From assembly GCF_039544305.1 (NCBI RefSeq), contig NZ_BAABLK010000034.1, positions 248,001-312,000 on the forward strand: 64,000 nt of DNA. The letters run 5' to 3'. Below are positions 17,723 through 25,684 of this stretch, in pieces. The stretch is from Paeniglutamicibacter antarcticus_C (GTDB lineage: Bacteria > Actinomycetota > Actinomycetes > Actinomycetales > Micrococcaceae). Numbering within the stretch: position 1 is the stretch's first letter; each line of letters starts with the position of its first letter. Under the pieces are notes generated by a model, which saw nothing but the letters and a program-made list of their open reading frames with translations, made no database searches and was not told the DNA's origin. Made by a program: the position numbers and the translations under genes.

Positions 17723-18565
17723 CTACTGCGTGGCGGCGGACCCGCCCTTGGCGTCCTGACTCACCGGGGCCAGGTGGCGTCGGGCGAATTGAAGTGTCTC
17801 GCCCAGCCATGCCTCGCGCTCCCCGGCTCCCTTGGCCTTGCGTGTGGAGACCTCCACGGCCACCACGCCGTCCCAGGCCGAGTCGCGCAGGTATTCGATC
17901 CCCTCGATGACCGGCTGGGTGCCGCGTCCGGGCACCAGGTGCTCGTCCTTGCCGTTGTTTTTGCCGTCGCACAGGTGTACGTGGCTCAGCCTCTCGCCCA
18001 GATCACGGAAGGCCGCCGCCGAGTCCATGTCCGCGATCGCGGAGTGCGAGAAGTCCCAGGTGACAAACTCGTACGGTTCGGGGATCGGGTTCCAGTGCGG
18101 CAGGTACATCTTCGCTTCGCGGCCCCGCGCACGCCACGGATACATGTTTTCCACCGCGATCCTCACCCCGTATTCCTCCATGATCCGGCGGATGCCGGTG
18201 GCGAATTCGGTGGCGTAGATGCCCTGCCAGCGAAACGGCGGGTGGGCAACGACGACGTCGCACCCCACCTCAACGGCCATGGCGGCCGCGGATTCGATCT
18301 TGTTCCAGGCGGTGCCCCAGACCTGCTGGGTCAACAGAAGCGTGGGCGCGTGGATGGCCATGATGGGTTGTTCGTAGCGTTCGGCCAGCCGGTTCAGTGC
18401 GGCGGGATCCTGCGAGACCTGGTTGCCGGTGACCAGCACCTCGACCCCGTCGTAGCCCAGGTCGTGGGACACCGCGAAGGCGTCATGGACGTTCAGCGGG
18501 TAGACCGACGCGCTGGAAAGCGCCACCGGGATCTCGGTGCTGCTGCCGTGCCCTGACTCGATCAT
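17723..18565 (-). CDS. Sugar phosphate isomerase/epimerase family protein (TIM barrel)
   Basis: This 280-residue protein belongs to the xylose isomerase-like TIM barrel (AP endonuclease 2) superfamily. Typical elements are DLGYDGVEVLVTG near the N-terminus, VVAHPPFRW, the metal-site strand RIAVENMYPW (about residue 155), WDFSHSAIADMDS, HVHLCDG (about residue 215) and GVVAVEVSTR. The substrate is unknown. It corresponds in position to Rv0498, between Ppx/GppA and ProC. It is 22 bases downstream of the ppx gene and probably co-transcribed with it. Confidence 0.85.
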   Translation of the reverse strand: MIESGHGSSTEIPVALSSASVYPLNVHDAFAVSHDLGYDGVEVLVTGNQVSQDPAALNRLAERYEQPIMAIHAPTLLLTQQVWGTAWNKIESAAAMAVEVGCDVVVAHPPFRWQGIYATEFATGIRRIMEEYGVRIAVENMYPWRARGREAKMYLPHWNPIPEPYEFVTWDFSHSAIADMDSAAAFRDLGERLSHVHLCDGKNNGKDEHLVPGRGTQPVIEGIEYLRDSAWDGVVAVEVSTRKAKGAGEREAWLGETLQFARRHLAPVSQDAKGGSAATQ

Positions 18566-18587
18566 GGAACCCTGCCTCTGCTTATAC

Positions 18588-19613
18588 CTAAAGTGCCGTG
18601 CTGCTTGAGGACATCGACATTACCGAGGATTGTCCCAAAGCCACCTCTCCGACACCCACGCTACTACTGAGCGGCACGCTTGAGTCAAAAAGTACGTGGT
18701 CGAAGCGCCGGAGCATCAACCCCTCGCGCAGCGCCCACGGGCAGATGCGCAGGGACTTGACCTTCATCGCCTCCATGGCCTCCAGGGCCACGATGGCCCC
18801 GGCGAGCATCTGCGGGGCACGGATCGCAGAGACCCCCGGCAGCTCTGCGCGTTCCTCCCAGCTCATCGCGATGAGCCTGTTGGTCCACACCTTCAGCGAC
18901 TCGGCGCGCAGCACCCGCTTGACGTAGGGGCCCTCCGCCGATGGGGCCGCCCCGGTGATCCGCGCCAGCGAGCGGAAGGTCTTTGAGGTCCCGGTGACCA
19001 GGGTCGGCTTGCCGAACTGGCGCAGCTCGGCGATGGGCTCGGTGAGCACCTCGCGCACGTGCTTGCGCAGCGCCTTGAGTTCCTTGATCGACGCCGGCTC
19101 GGTCGGCAGCCATTGGTGGGTGAGCCGTCCGGCGCCCAGCGGCACCGAGTGGGCAACGGTGGGGAACTCGTCCTGGCCCAGGGCGAGTTCGAAGGAACCG
19201 CCGCCCATGTCTAGGTTCAGGATCCGATCCGAGCTCCAGCCGAACCATCGGCGCACCGCGTAGTAGGTCATGCCGGCTTCCTGCTCGCCGGTGAGCTCGG
19301 TGAGCCTCACCCCGGTCTCGGCGACGACCTTGGCGAGCACTTCGGCACCGTTGGCCGATTCGCGGATCGCCGAGGTGCAAAAGGCCAAAAGGTCCTCCGC
19401 GTGGTGGTTCACGGCGAACTGCGCGGCCTCGTGGACGAAGTCCAGCAGCTCGTTTTGCCCGGCCTGGTTGATCGCCCCGTTTTCATCGAGGTAGCTCACC
19501 AGCGAAAGCGGGCGTTTGTGCGAGGCGAAGGGCACCGGGCGGGCGCCCGGATACGCGTCGACAAGCAACAAGTGGACCGTGTTCGATCCGATATCCAGTA
19601 CGCCCAGCCTCAT
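18588..19613 (-). CDS. Ppx/GppA family exopolyphosphatase
   Basis: This 341-residue protein of the sugar kinase/actin-fold Ppx/GppA family acts on polyphosphate or pppGpp. Signatures are VLDIGSNTVHLLLVD at the N-terminus, ESANGAEVLAKV, LDMGGGSFELALG (phosphate loop, about residue 140) and GTSKTFRSLARI. It matches the short actinobacterial form (Rv0496 type), lacking the C-terminal HD domain of E. coli Ppx. It may link phosphate storage and stringent response, but which substrate is used cannot be decided here. It is downstream of topA by about 40 bases. Confidence 0.9.
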   Translation of the reverse strand: MRLGVLDIGSNTVHLLLVDAYPGARPVPFASHKRPLSLVSYLDENGAINQAGQNELLDFVHEAAQFAVNHHAEDLLAFCTSAIRESANGAEVLAKVVAETGVRLTELTGEQEAGMTYYAVRRWFGWSSDRILNLDMGGGSFELALGQDEFPTVAHSVPLGAGRLTHQWLPTEPASIKELKALRKHVREVLTEPIAELRQFGKPTLVTGTSKTFRSLARITGAAPSAEGPYVKRVLRAESLKVWTNRLIAMSWEERAELPGVSAIRAPQMLAGAIVALEAMEAMKVKSLRICPWALREGLMLRRFDHVLFDSSVPLSSSVGVGEVALGQSSVMSMSSSSTAL

Positions 19614-19652
19614 GGTGCCATCCTCATGTGCATGCCCCTTGCCGCGGTGCGG

Positions 19653-22451
19653 CTAGTCCGCGGTTTTCTTGGCCGCAGGCTTCTTGGCCGCAGGCTTCTT
19701 GGCCGCCGGCTTTTTCGCCGGGGCCTTCTTCGCCGGTGCCTTGGCCGCAGTCTTGCGCTTGACCGGTCCGCGGGCCCGCTTGTCGGCGAGCAGCTCGATG
19801 GCCGTTTCCCGGGTCAGCTCCTCCAGCGTGGTGTCCCGCGGGATGGTGATGTTGGTGACCCCGTCGGTGATATAGGAACCGAAGCGCCCCTCCTTGACCA
19901 CGATATTCTTCTCCGAGACCGGGTCGGGGCCGAACTCGGCAAGCGGAGCCACCGCGGTACGGGCGCCACGGGCCTTGGGCTGCGAGTAGATCTCCAACGC
20001 CTCTTCGAGGGCGATGGAGAAGATCTCCTCCTCGGTGCCGATGGACCGCGAGTCCGTCCCCTTTTTTAGGTAGGGCCCGAAGCGGCCGTTCTGCACGGTG
20101 ATTTCCACGCCTTCGGCATCCACGCCCAGCACCCGCGGCAGCGAAATCAGCCGCAGGGCCTCCTCAAGGGTCACGGTATCCACACTCATGGAGGTAAAGA
20201 GCGAGCCGGTGCGCGGTTTGGCCTTGACCGGTTTCTTCGGCGGCTTCGGCTTGCCGTTCTTGTAGTATTCCACCGGCGCGGCCACCAATTCCTCGGCCGT
20301 TGGCTCCACGATGACCTCGGTGACGTAGGCGCCGTAGCGCCCATCCTTGGCCACGACCATCCGGCCGGTCTCGGGGTCGATACCCAGTTCGCGCTCCCCC
20401 GGGCCCTGGTTTTCCATCAGCTCGATGGCCTTTTCGGCGGTGAGCTCATCCGGTGCCAGGTCCTCTGGCACGTTGGCGCGCTGCGGGTCGGTGCCCTCGG
20501 GGGCATCGGCCGGCAACGGCTTTTCCAGGTACGGGCCGAACTTGCCAACGCGCAATACGATGCCCGGGGCGATGTCGATGGAGTTGATGGCGCGGGCGTC
20601 GATGTCGCCCAGGTTGTTGACCACCGATTCCAAGCCGGCATCGGCGCCGTCTCCGGTGCCGAAGTAGAAGTCCTTGAGCCAGGCGGTGCGGGCCTTGCGG
20701 CCGTGGGCGATCTCGTCCAGGTCGTCTTCCAGGCGCGCGGTGAAGTCGTAGTCTACATACTTGCCGAAGTGCTCCTCCAGCAGGCGGACCACGGAGAACG
20801 CGATCCAGCTGGGTACCAGGGCACCGCCGCGCTTGGTGACATAGCCGCGGTCCATGATGGTGGAGATGGTCGGGGCGAACGTCGAGGGGCGCCCGATCTC
20901 CCGGGCTTCGAGCTCGGCGACGATCGAGGCCTCGGTGTACCTGGCCGGTGGGGAAGTGGTGTGCCCGGTCGCTTCGATGCCGGTGCCTGCCAGCGGATCC
21001 GAGACAGCCAGCTTTGGCAGGCGCGCCTCTTCGGCGGCGTCTGCGGCCTTTTGATCGCGGGCGGCATCACGGCCTTCCTCGTAGGCGGCCATGAAGCCGC
21101 GGAAGGTGATCACGGTGCCGGAGGCGGAGAACTCGGCGACCTGGCCGGTGGTGGCTTCGCCTGCGAGCTTGATGGTGGCCGTGAAGCCCTTGGCATCGGC
21201 CATCTGGGAGGCGACCGTGCGCTTCCAGATCAGCTCGTAGAGCTTGAACTCGTCGCCCGAGAGCTGTGCTCGTACCGTGGCGGGGCGGCGGAAGGAGTCC
21301 CCTGCGGGGCGGATGGCCTCGTGGGCTTCCTGCGCGGCGGAGGACTTGGCCTTGTAGACGCGCGGCTTATCCGGGACCGCGTCGGTTCCATAGAGTTCTG
21401 CTGCCTGCTTGCGAGCGGCGTTGACGGCCTCGTTGGACAGGAACACCGAGTCGGTACGCATGTAGGTGATGTAGCCGTTTTCATACAGGCGCTGGGCGAC
21501 CTGCATGGCCGACTTGGAGCTCCAGCGCAGCTTGCGGCTTGCTTCCTGCTGCAGCGTGGAGGTGGTGAAGGGCGCTGCCGGGCGGCGGGTGTAGGGCTTC
21601 TCATCGACCGAGGTGACGGCGAAGTCCGCCTCGGCAAGGCCGGCTGCCAGGGCTGTGGCCCCGGCTTCGTCCAGGTGCGCGATGGACCCGGACTTGGGGG
21701 TCTTGAGTTCGCCGCGGTCGGTGAAGTCGCGGCCGGTGGCCACCCGTGCCCCGTCGACCGAGGACAGCTTCGCCCCGAAGCTCTCCCCTGCGCCGGTGGC
21801 GAAGGTTCCGGTCAAATCCCAGTAGGAGGCGTTGCGGAAGGCCATGCGTTCGCGTTCTCGCTCCACGACCAGCCGGGTTGCCACCGACTGCACGCGTCCG
21901 GCAGAGAGCCCGCGGGCCACCTTGCGCCAGAGCACCGGGGAGATCTCGTAGCCGTAGAGACGGTCCAGCACACGACGGGTTTCCTGTGCGTTGACCAGGT
22001 CGGTGTCCAGCTCCCGGATGTTCTCCATGGCACGGTTGATGCCCTCTTGGGTGATCTCCGTGAAGGCCATGCGGTAGACCGGGACCTTGGGCTTGAGCAC
22101 CTCGAGCAGGTGCCACGCGATGGCTTCGCCTTCACGGTCCGCATCCGTTGCGAGATAGAGCGCGTCGGCGCCCTTGAGCTTGGCCTTGAGTTCGGCGACC
22201 CGCTTCTTCTTGTCCGGGTAGACGACGTAATAGGGGTCGAAGTCGTTCTCGACGTCTACGGCGAACTTGCCGTAGGGTCCCTTTTTCATCTCCGCGGGCA
22301 GATCGGCGGGTTGCGCCAAATCGCGGATGTGCCCCACCGAGGCGTCGACTTCAAAGCCCTCGCCCAGGTACTTGGCGATGGACTTGCTTTTAGCCGGGGA
22401 CTCTACGATCACGAGTTTCATTCCGGTCTTTTCCTTGGCCTTGGCGGGCAC
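19653..22451 (-). CDS. topA: DNA topoisomerase I (type IA)
   Basis: This 932-residue enzyme relaxes negative supercoils through a 5'-phosphotyrosine intermediate. The TOPRIM domain is at residues 10-150 (LVIVESPAKSKSIAKYLG; TDADREGEAIAWHLLE with the acidic triad). The active-site Tyr is in GYITYMRTDS (about residue 330). The C-terminal half carries repeated topoisomerase C-terminal domains without zinc fingers, as in other actinobacteria. It ends in a Lys/Ala/Pro tail (PAAKK repeats) that in mycobacterial TopA helps strand passage. The start is GTG preceded by AGGAG. Twin palindromes lie just upstream. Confidence 0.96.
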   Translation of the reverse strand: MPAKAKEKTGMKLVIVESPAKSKSIAKYLGEGFEVDASVGHIRDLAQPADLPAEMKKGPYGKFAVDVENDFDPYYVVYPDKKKRVAELKAKLKGADALYLATDADREGEAIAWHLLEVLKPKVPVYRMAFTEITQEGINRAMENIRELDTDLVNAQETRRVLDRLYGYEISPVLWRKVARGLSAGRVQSVATRLVVERERERMAFRNASYWDLTGTFATGAGESFGAKLSSVDGARVATGRDFTDRGELKTPKSGSIAHLDEAGATALAAGLAEADFAVTSVDEKPYTRRPAAPFTTSTLQQEASRKLRWSSKSAMQVAQRLYENGYITYMRTDSVFLSNEAVNAARKQAAELYGTDAVPDKPRVYKAKSSAAQEAHEAIRPAGDSFRRPATVRAQLSGDEFKLYELIWKRTVASQMADAKGFTATIKLAGEATTGQVAEFSASGTVITFRGFMAAYEEGRDAARDQKAADAAEEARLPKLAVSDPLAGTGIEATGHTTSPPARYTEASIVAELEAREIGRPSTFAPTISTIMDRGYVTKRGGALVPSWIAFSVVRLLEEHFGKYVDYDFTARLEDDLDEIAHGRKARTAWLKDFYFGTGDGADAGLESVVNNLGDIDARAINSIDIAPGIVLRVGKFGPYLEKPLPADAPEGTDPQRANVPEDLAPDELTAEKAIELMENQGPGERELGIDPETGRMVVAKDGRYGAYVTEVIVEPTAEELVAAPVEYYKNGKPKPPKKPVKAKPRTGSLFTSMSVDTVTLEEALRLISLPRVLGVDAEGVEITVQNGRFGPYLKKGTDSRSIGTEEEIFSIALEEALEIYSQPKARGARTAVAPLAEFGPDPVSEKNIVVKEGRFGSYITDGVTNITIPRDTTLEELTRETAIELLADKRARGPVKRKTAAKAPAKKAPAKKPAAKKPAAKKPAAKKTAD
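19666..19740 (-). repeat. 15-base tandem repeats encoding the basic tail of TopA
   Basis: Three near-identical 15-base units (19666-19680, 19681-19695, 19696-19710) are followed by two more diverged units to 19740. They encode PAAKK/PAKKA repeats at the end of topA. Copy number may vary between strains through slippage. Confidence 0.8.
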
Positions 22452-22473
22452 AACACTCCTATTAGCAACCAGT

Positions 22474-22495
22474 GGTGCACCAAAGTGGGTGCACC
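22474..22495. promoter_or_regulatory. Twin palindromic octamers GGTGCACC upstream of topA
   Basis: The palindrome GGTGCACC occurs at 22474-22481 and again at 22488-22495, 14 bases apart start to start. They lie 23-44 bases before the topA start codon, where a repressor site or 5' hairpin could act. The protein that might bind is unknown. Confidence 0.45.
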
Positions 22496-22585
22496 GAACA
22501 TTCCCTGATCTAGGTTAGCCGTATTTACGTGCCGCAAAGCAAGCAGCGTTCCCGCGACGCTGTTTTCCCTGCCCGCTAAGGGGTA

Positions 22586-23230
22586 TCAGTGCCCATGCCG
22601 GTCAGGGAATTCGGGCAGGAATGAAAGCATGTAGTAAAGCCTTTGCCCATCGACTCCGCGCGCCTCCGGTTCGGCCAACTCCTCGTATTCGTGGAGCAGG
22701 TCGTAGACCTTGGTGATGAATTCCTTGCGCTGCGGATCGGAGAGGAAGACCATCCCGGTGGTCAGCACCGGGGCCCTGTCGGCCTCTGGTTCCTTGCCGG
22801 CCTTGCGTTCTTTGTCACGCCGGGCGATCTCCGCCGAGAGCCGCTCGCGGAAGGCATTGAGCTGGACGTTGAGGTACGCGTTCTTCGCCGACGTCGAATC
22901 CGAGAGCGAGCCCAGGACCAATTGGCTTCCGGCTGCCTTCCACCGACGTTCGCGGCCGTCACCCTCGCTTGCCGCCCGTACCACATACCCATATTTCTCC
23001 AAGGCGCGAAGGTGGTAGCTCATCGCACTGGGGGTCAGCTCGCAGCGCGTCGCCAGCTCGGTGGCGGTGCGCGTGGCCTGTGAGGCGAAGAGCTCCTCGA
23101 GCACCGTCAGGCGCGCCTCGTGGGCCAGTGCCCGGATGGCTTGCGGGTCGCTGATGGACACCGGTTGTGACGGTGCCGGGGACCGGCCATCGACTTTGGC
23201 ACCCGGCCCGGCGGAAGTGTTCTGGGTCAT
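22586..23230 (-). CDS. Winged-helix transcriptional regulator (ArsR-like) with C-terminal extension
   Basis: This 214-residue protein has a disordered N-terminus (about 1-28) and an ArsR-like winged helix (about 30-115). Its helix 1 region is AIRALAHEARLTVLEEL, the recognition helix is LTPSAMSYHLRALEKYG, and the wing GDGRERRWK follows. The C-terminal half is charged, with a helix of Arg/Lys/Glu, and may dimerise or bind a ligand. ATG at 23230 fits because the upstream methyltransferase stops 10 bases earlier, at 23241. The two are probably one operon. No ligand-binding residues are recognised. Confidence 0.83.
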   Translation of the reverse strand: MTQNTSAGPGAKVDGRSPAPSQPVSISDPQAIRALAHEARLTVLEELFASQATRTATELATRCELTPSAMSYHLRALEKYGYVVRAASEGDGRERRWKAAGSQLVLGSLSDSTSAKNAYLNVQLNAFRERLSAEIARRDKERKAGKEPEADRAPVLTTGMVFLSDPQRKEFITKVYDLLHEYEELAEPEARGVDGQRLYYMLSFLPEFPDRHGH

Positions 23231-23240
23231 ACGAAAAAGT

Positions 23241-24851
23241 TTAGCGGTTGTTTCGCATCTCCAAGAGGAATCCACGCTTAACAAGGCGCACAACCCCTTG
23301 ATATAACCTGTCCGAAAACTCCCGATCCCTTGGCGCAAGCAGTGACGCCAACGCACCGACTAGGGACGATACGTCCAGATCCCCGTCACAGGCGGACACG
23401 AATCCGGCCAGTGCGGTGTCCAGTATTTCGGTTCGCCGCAAACCGGCACCTTGGCGTAACAAGATCACCCCGGGGTGTTCGGCACCGGGACGCTGGTGGC
23501 GCTCCTCGGTGACGTCCTCGGCCACCAGCAGGTGCAGCTCTCCCAGGGCACGGCCTTCGAGCCCGTCCGCCACGGCGATGTCGCGCCCCAGGCATGGCCC
23601 GATGGGTTGTTCAATGGGGTAGGCGAGGGATTCAAAGACCCGCCCGACGCCGCGGGCGCCGTCCTTGGGTGTGCGCAGCCAAACCATCCCGAAGCCGATG
23701 GCCCCGACGTTGCGCGAGGCGAAGTCATCGAGGTAGGCCCCGTACTGCCGGGCGAACCCCAGCTGGTCGCGGCCCTGCGAGGCATCGCGAAGCCAGGTCT
23801 CGGCATACCCGGCGGGGCTGACCTCTTCACGCTGGATGAACCACGCCTCGGTGTCGCCGGTAAGCCAGGAGCGCGGACCGGAGCTCCAATCGGCCTCTTC
23901 CCCGGGGGCGGCAGCAGTGATTTCCCAGTTGGCGAGCAACTGCGCGCTGCCGCCGGGCTTCAGGATCCCCGTGATCGAGGCGACCAAGTGCGCCACCAGG
24001 GAATCACCGGACATTCCGCCGTCCCGGTAGGTGAAGCGCTCGGCGTCCTCCTGCCCGGCAGCCCGTGGGGTGATCACGAACGGCGGGTTGGAGACCACCA
24101 GGTCGAAGTTCTCCCCAGCCACCGGCTCAAGCAACGAGCCCAGGCGCAATTCAACGCGCCCGGCGAGATTACCGGCATCGATGCCCAGCGCTTGGTGGTT
24201 CAGCAGCAGATTAAAGCGAGTGAAGCCCAGCGCCCGGGCCGAGATATCGGTGGCAACGACCCTGCGGCAATGCGAAAGCAGGTGGAACACCTGGATGCCG
24301 CACCCGGTACCCAAGTCCAGCGCGTAATCGACCTGCGGACGAATGGTGGTTTGGGCGAGTGTGAGTGATGCCTGCCCGATGCCCAGGACGTGATCGTGGC
24401 GAAGCACCCCCGGGCGCTGGTGGGCACCGAGGTCGCTGGCGACCCAGATCTCCGCGTCCGCGTCCGAGGCGTGCGGGCGAAGGTCGAGCCGTGCCTGCCA
24501 GCGTTGCGTCGGACCCTCGACGGACTCGACTACGCCCAGCTTCTGCAACCCCTCGATCCCGGTGTCGGCGAAGGCGGAGGCCACCTCGGCTGCTGAAGCG
24601 TCGGTTCCAAGCATGAACAGCCCAACCATGGTGCCTAGCGCAGTGGGGGCCGGCTGTGCCTCGATGCGACGAAGTGCAGGGACGAGCTGGTCGCGCATCA
24701 GCGCCTCGTGGGCGCTCTCTCCCAGGAAGACGGTAATGGATTCGTGTTCGAAGCCGGCTGCGCGCAGGTCCTTGGCAAGGTCGTCCAACAACAGCACATC
24801 GCCACTGCACGGCGCATCGGGAATCTGGGCGAAGGTATCGGTGGGAGTCAC
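23241..24851 (-). CDS. Class I SAM-dependent methyltransferase with N-terminal extension
   Basis: This 536-residue protein has the SAM-binding motif ALDLGTGCGIQVFHLL (about residue 180) and the catalytic motif LVVSNPPFVITP (about residue 260), typical of methyltransferases that act on amide or ring nitrogens in rRNA, DNA or release factors. Residues 1 to about 150 form a separate domain that may bind substrate (DUF7059-like), and the last 170 residues form another (DUF7782-like). This three-part layout is common in actinobacteria and its substrate is unknown. It lies upstream of, and close to, a winged-helix regulator gene, and is divergent from an acetyltransferase gene. Confidence 0.85.
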   Translation of the reverse strand: MTPTDTFAQIPDAPCSGDVLLLDDLAKDLRAAGFEHESITVFLGESAHEALMRDQLVPALRRIEAQPAPTALGTMVGLFMLGTDASAAEVASAFADTGIEGLQKLGVVESVEGPTQRWQARLDLRPHASDADAEIWVASDLGAHQRPGVLRHDHVLGIGQASLTLAQTTIRPQVDYALDLGTGCGIQVFHLLSHCRRVVATDISARALGFTRFNLLLNHQALGIDAGNLAGRVELRLGSLLEPVAGENFDLVVSNPPFVITPRAAGQEDAERFTYRDGGMSGDSLVAHLVASITGILKPGGSAQLLANWEITAAAPGEEADWSSGPRSWLTGDTEAWFIQREEVSPAGYAETWLRDASQGRDQLGFARQYGAYLDDFASRNVGAIGFGMVWLRTPKDGARGVGRVFESLAYPIEQPIGPCLGRDIAVADGLEGRALGELHLLVAEDVTEERHQRPGAEHPGVILLRQGAGLRRTEILDTALAGFVSACDGDLDVSSLVGALASLLAPRDREFSDRLYQGVVRLVKRGFLLEMRNNR

Positions 24852-24897
24852 GCTTCACAGTCTATCGATGTGCTCCCGCCGGCCCGTTGTCGCGCCT

Positions 24898-25494
24898 ATG
24901 ATGGAACCCATGATTGAGGTCACCACCACGCATTTGCAGCAGCTTTCCCCCCACGATCTCCGTCCTGCTTCCCGGGAGTTGCCCGACGGAGCAAGGATCG
25001 AGCGGGTCGAGGCGATCACCCCGGAATTCAGCAAGTTCCTCTACCAGTCAGTGGGCAGCGACCTGAACTGGTCGGACCGTCTCAACCTGGCCCGGAGCCA
25101 GTGGGAAGCCCTGATGCGAGATGCGGGCACAGAGACCCATGTGCTCTACATCGACGGAGCCCCGGGGGGCTATGTGGAGCTGGCTGGACGGGTCCATGAC
25201 TCGGGCACCGAAGTCGAGATCATGTACTTTGGCCTGTTCCCGCAGTGCATCGGGCGCGGGCTGGGCGGAGCATTGCTTGCTGAGGCGATATCCCGGGCCT
25301 GGGATATTGATGCGCGCGTCAGCGGATTCCCTGCAGTCGCCCGGGTATGGGTGCACACTTGTTCACTCGACGGCCCGACCGCCATCGCCAATTACGAGGC
25401 CCGCGGCCTACGCATCTTCCACACCGAAAGCGAAATGGCCACCCCGGGGGACGGCGCAGCAGGCCTGTGGCCCGAGGGCACTCCCACCGCCTGA
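24898..25494 (+). CDS. GNAT family N-acetyltransferase
   Basis: This 198-residue protein has the acetyl-CoA-binding motif QCIGRGLGGALLAEAIS (Q/RxxGxG/A, about residue 115) preceded by the strand EVEIMYFGLFP. A C-terminal part follows with HTCSLDGPTAIANYEARGLRIF, as in many GNAT enzymes. The acceptor is unknown. Three in-frame ATG codons at 24898, 24901 and 24910 are candidates and none has a strong ribosome-binding site. The long open frame upstream to 24562 is antisense to the methyltransferase gene. The two genes are divergent with about 45 bases between them. Confidence 0.82.
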   Translation: MMEPMIEVTTTHLQQLSPHDLRPASRELPDGARIERVEAITPEFSKFLYQSVGSDLNWSDRLNLARSQWEALMRDAGTETHVLYIDGAPGGYVELAGRVHDSGTEVEIMYFGLFPQCIGRGLGGALLAEAISRAWDIDARVSGFPAVARVWVHTCSLDGPTAIANYEARGLRIFHTESEMATPGDGAAGLWPEGTPTA

Positions 25495-25684
25495 GTCCGA
25501 CCGATCTACACCGGGAGCTTCGTTGGCTGCTCCGCGCCAAGAGCCGTGTGAGAACGATCGCCGCCGCCGGCCCAGGCGCAGCCAACGACGACGGTGGTGA
25601 CCGCGGCACACCGGCCGACGGAACTCCCGCGGGTTATCCACAGTTCCACGTGCACCTCCTAACCCTTCCCCCTACATCGGAAGC

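Noticed and set aside
19666..19740. CRISPR-like repeats
   Set aside because: Repeats are 15 bases without spacers and are in frame inside topA, encoding the basic tail.
20703..22508. Plus-strand 601-codon open frame
   Set aside because: It runs antisense across topA, which has strong family motifs; third-position GC bias in topA opens the opposite frame.
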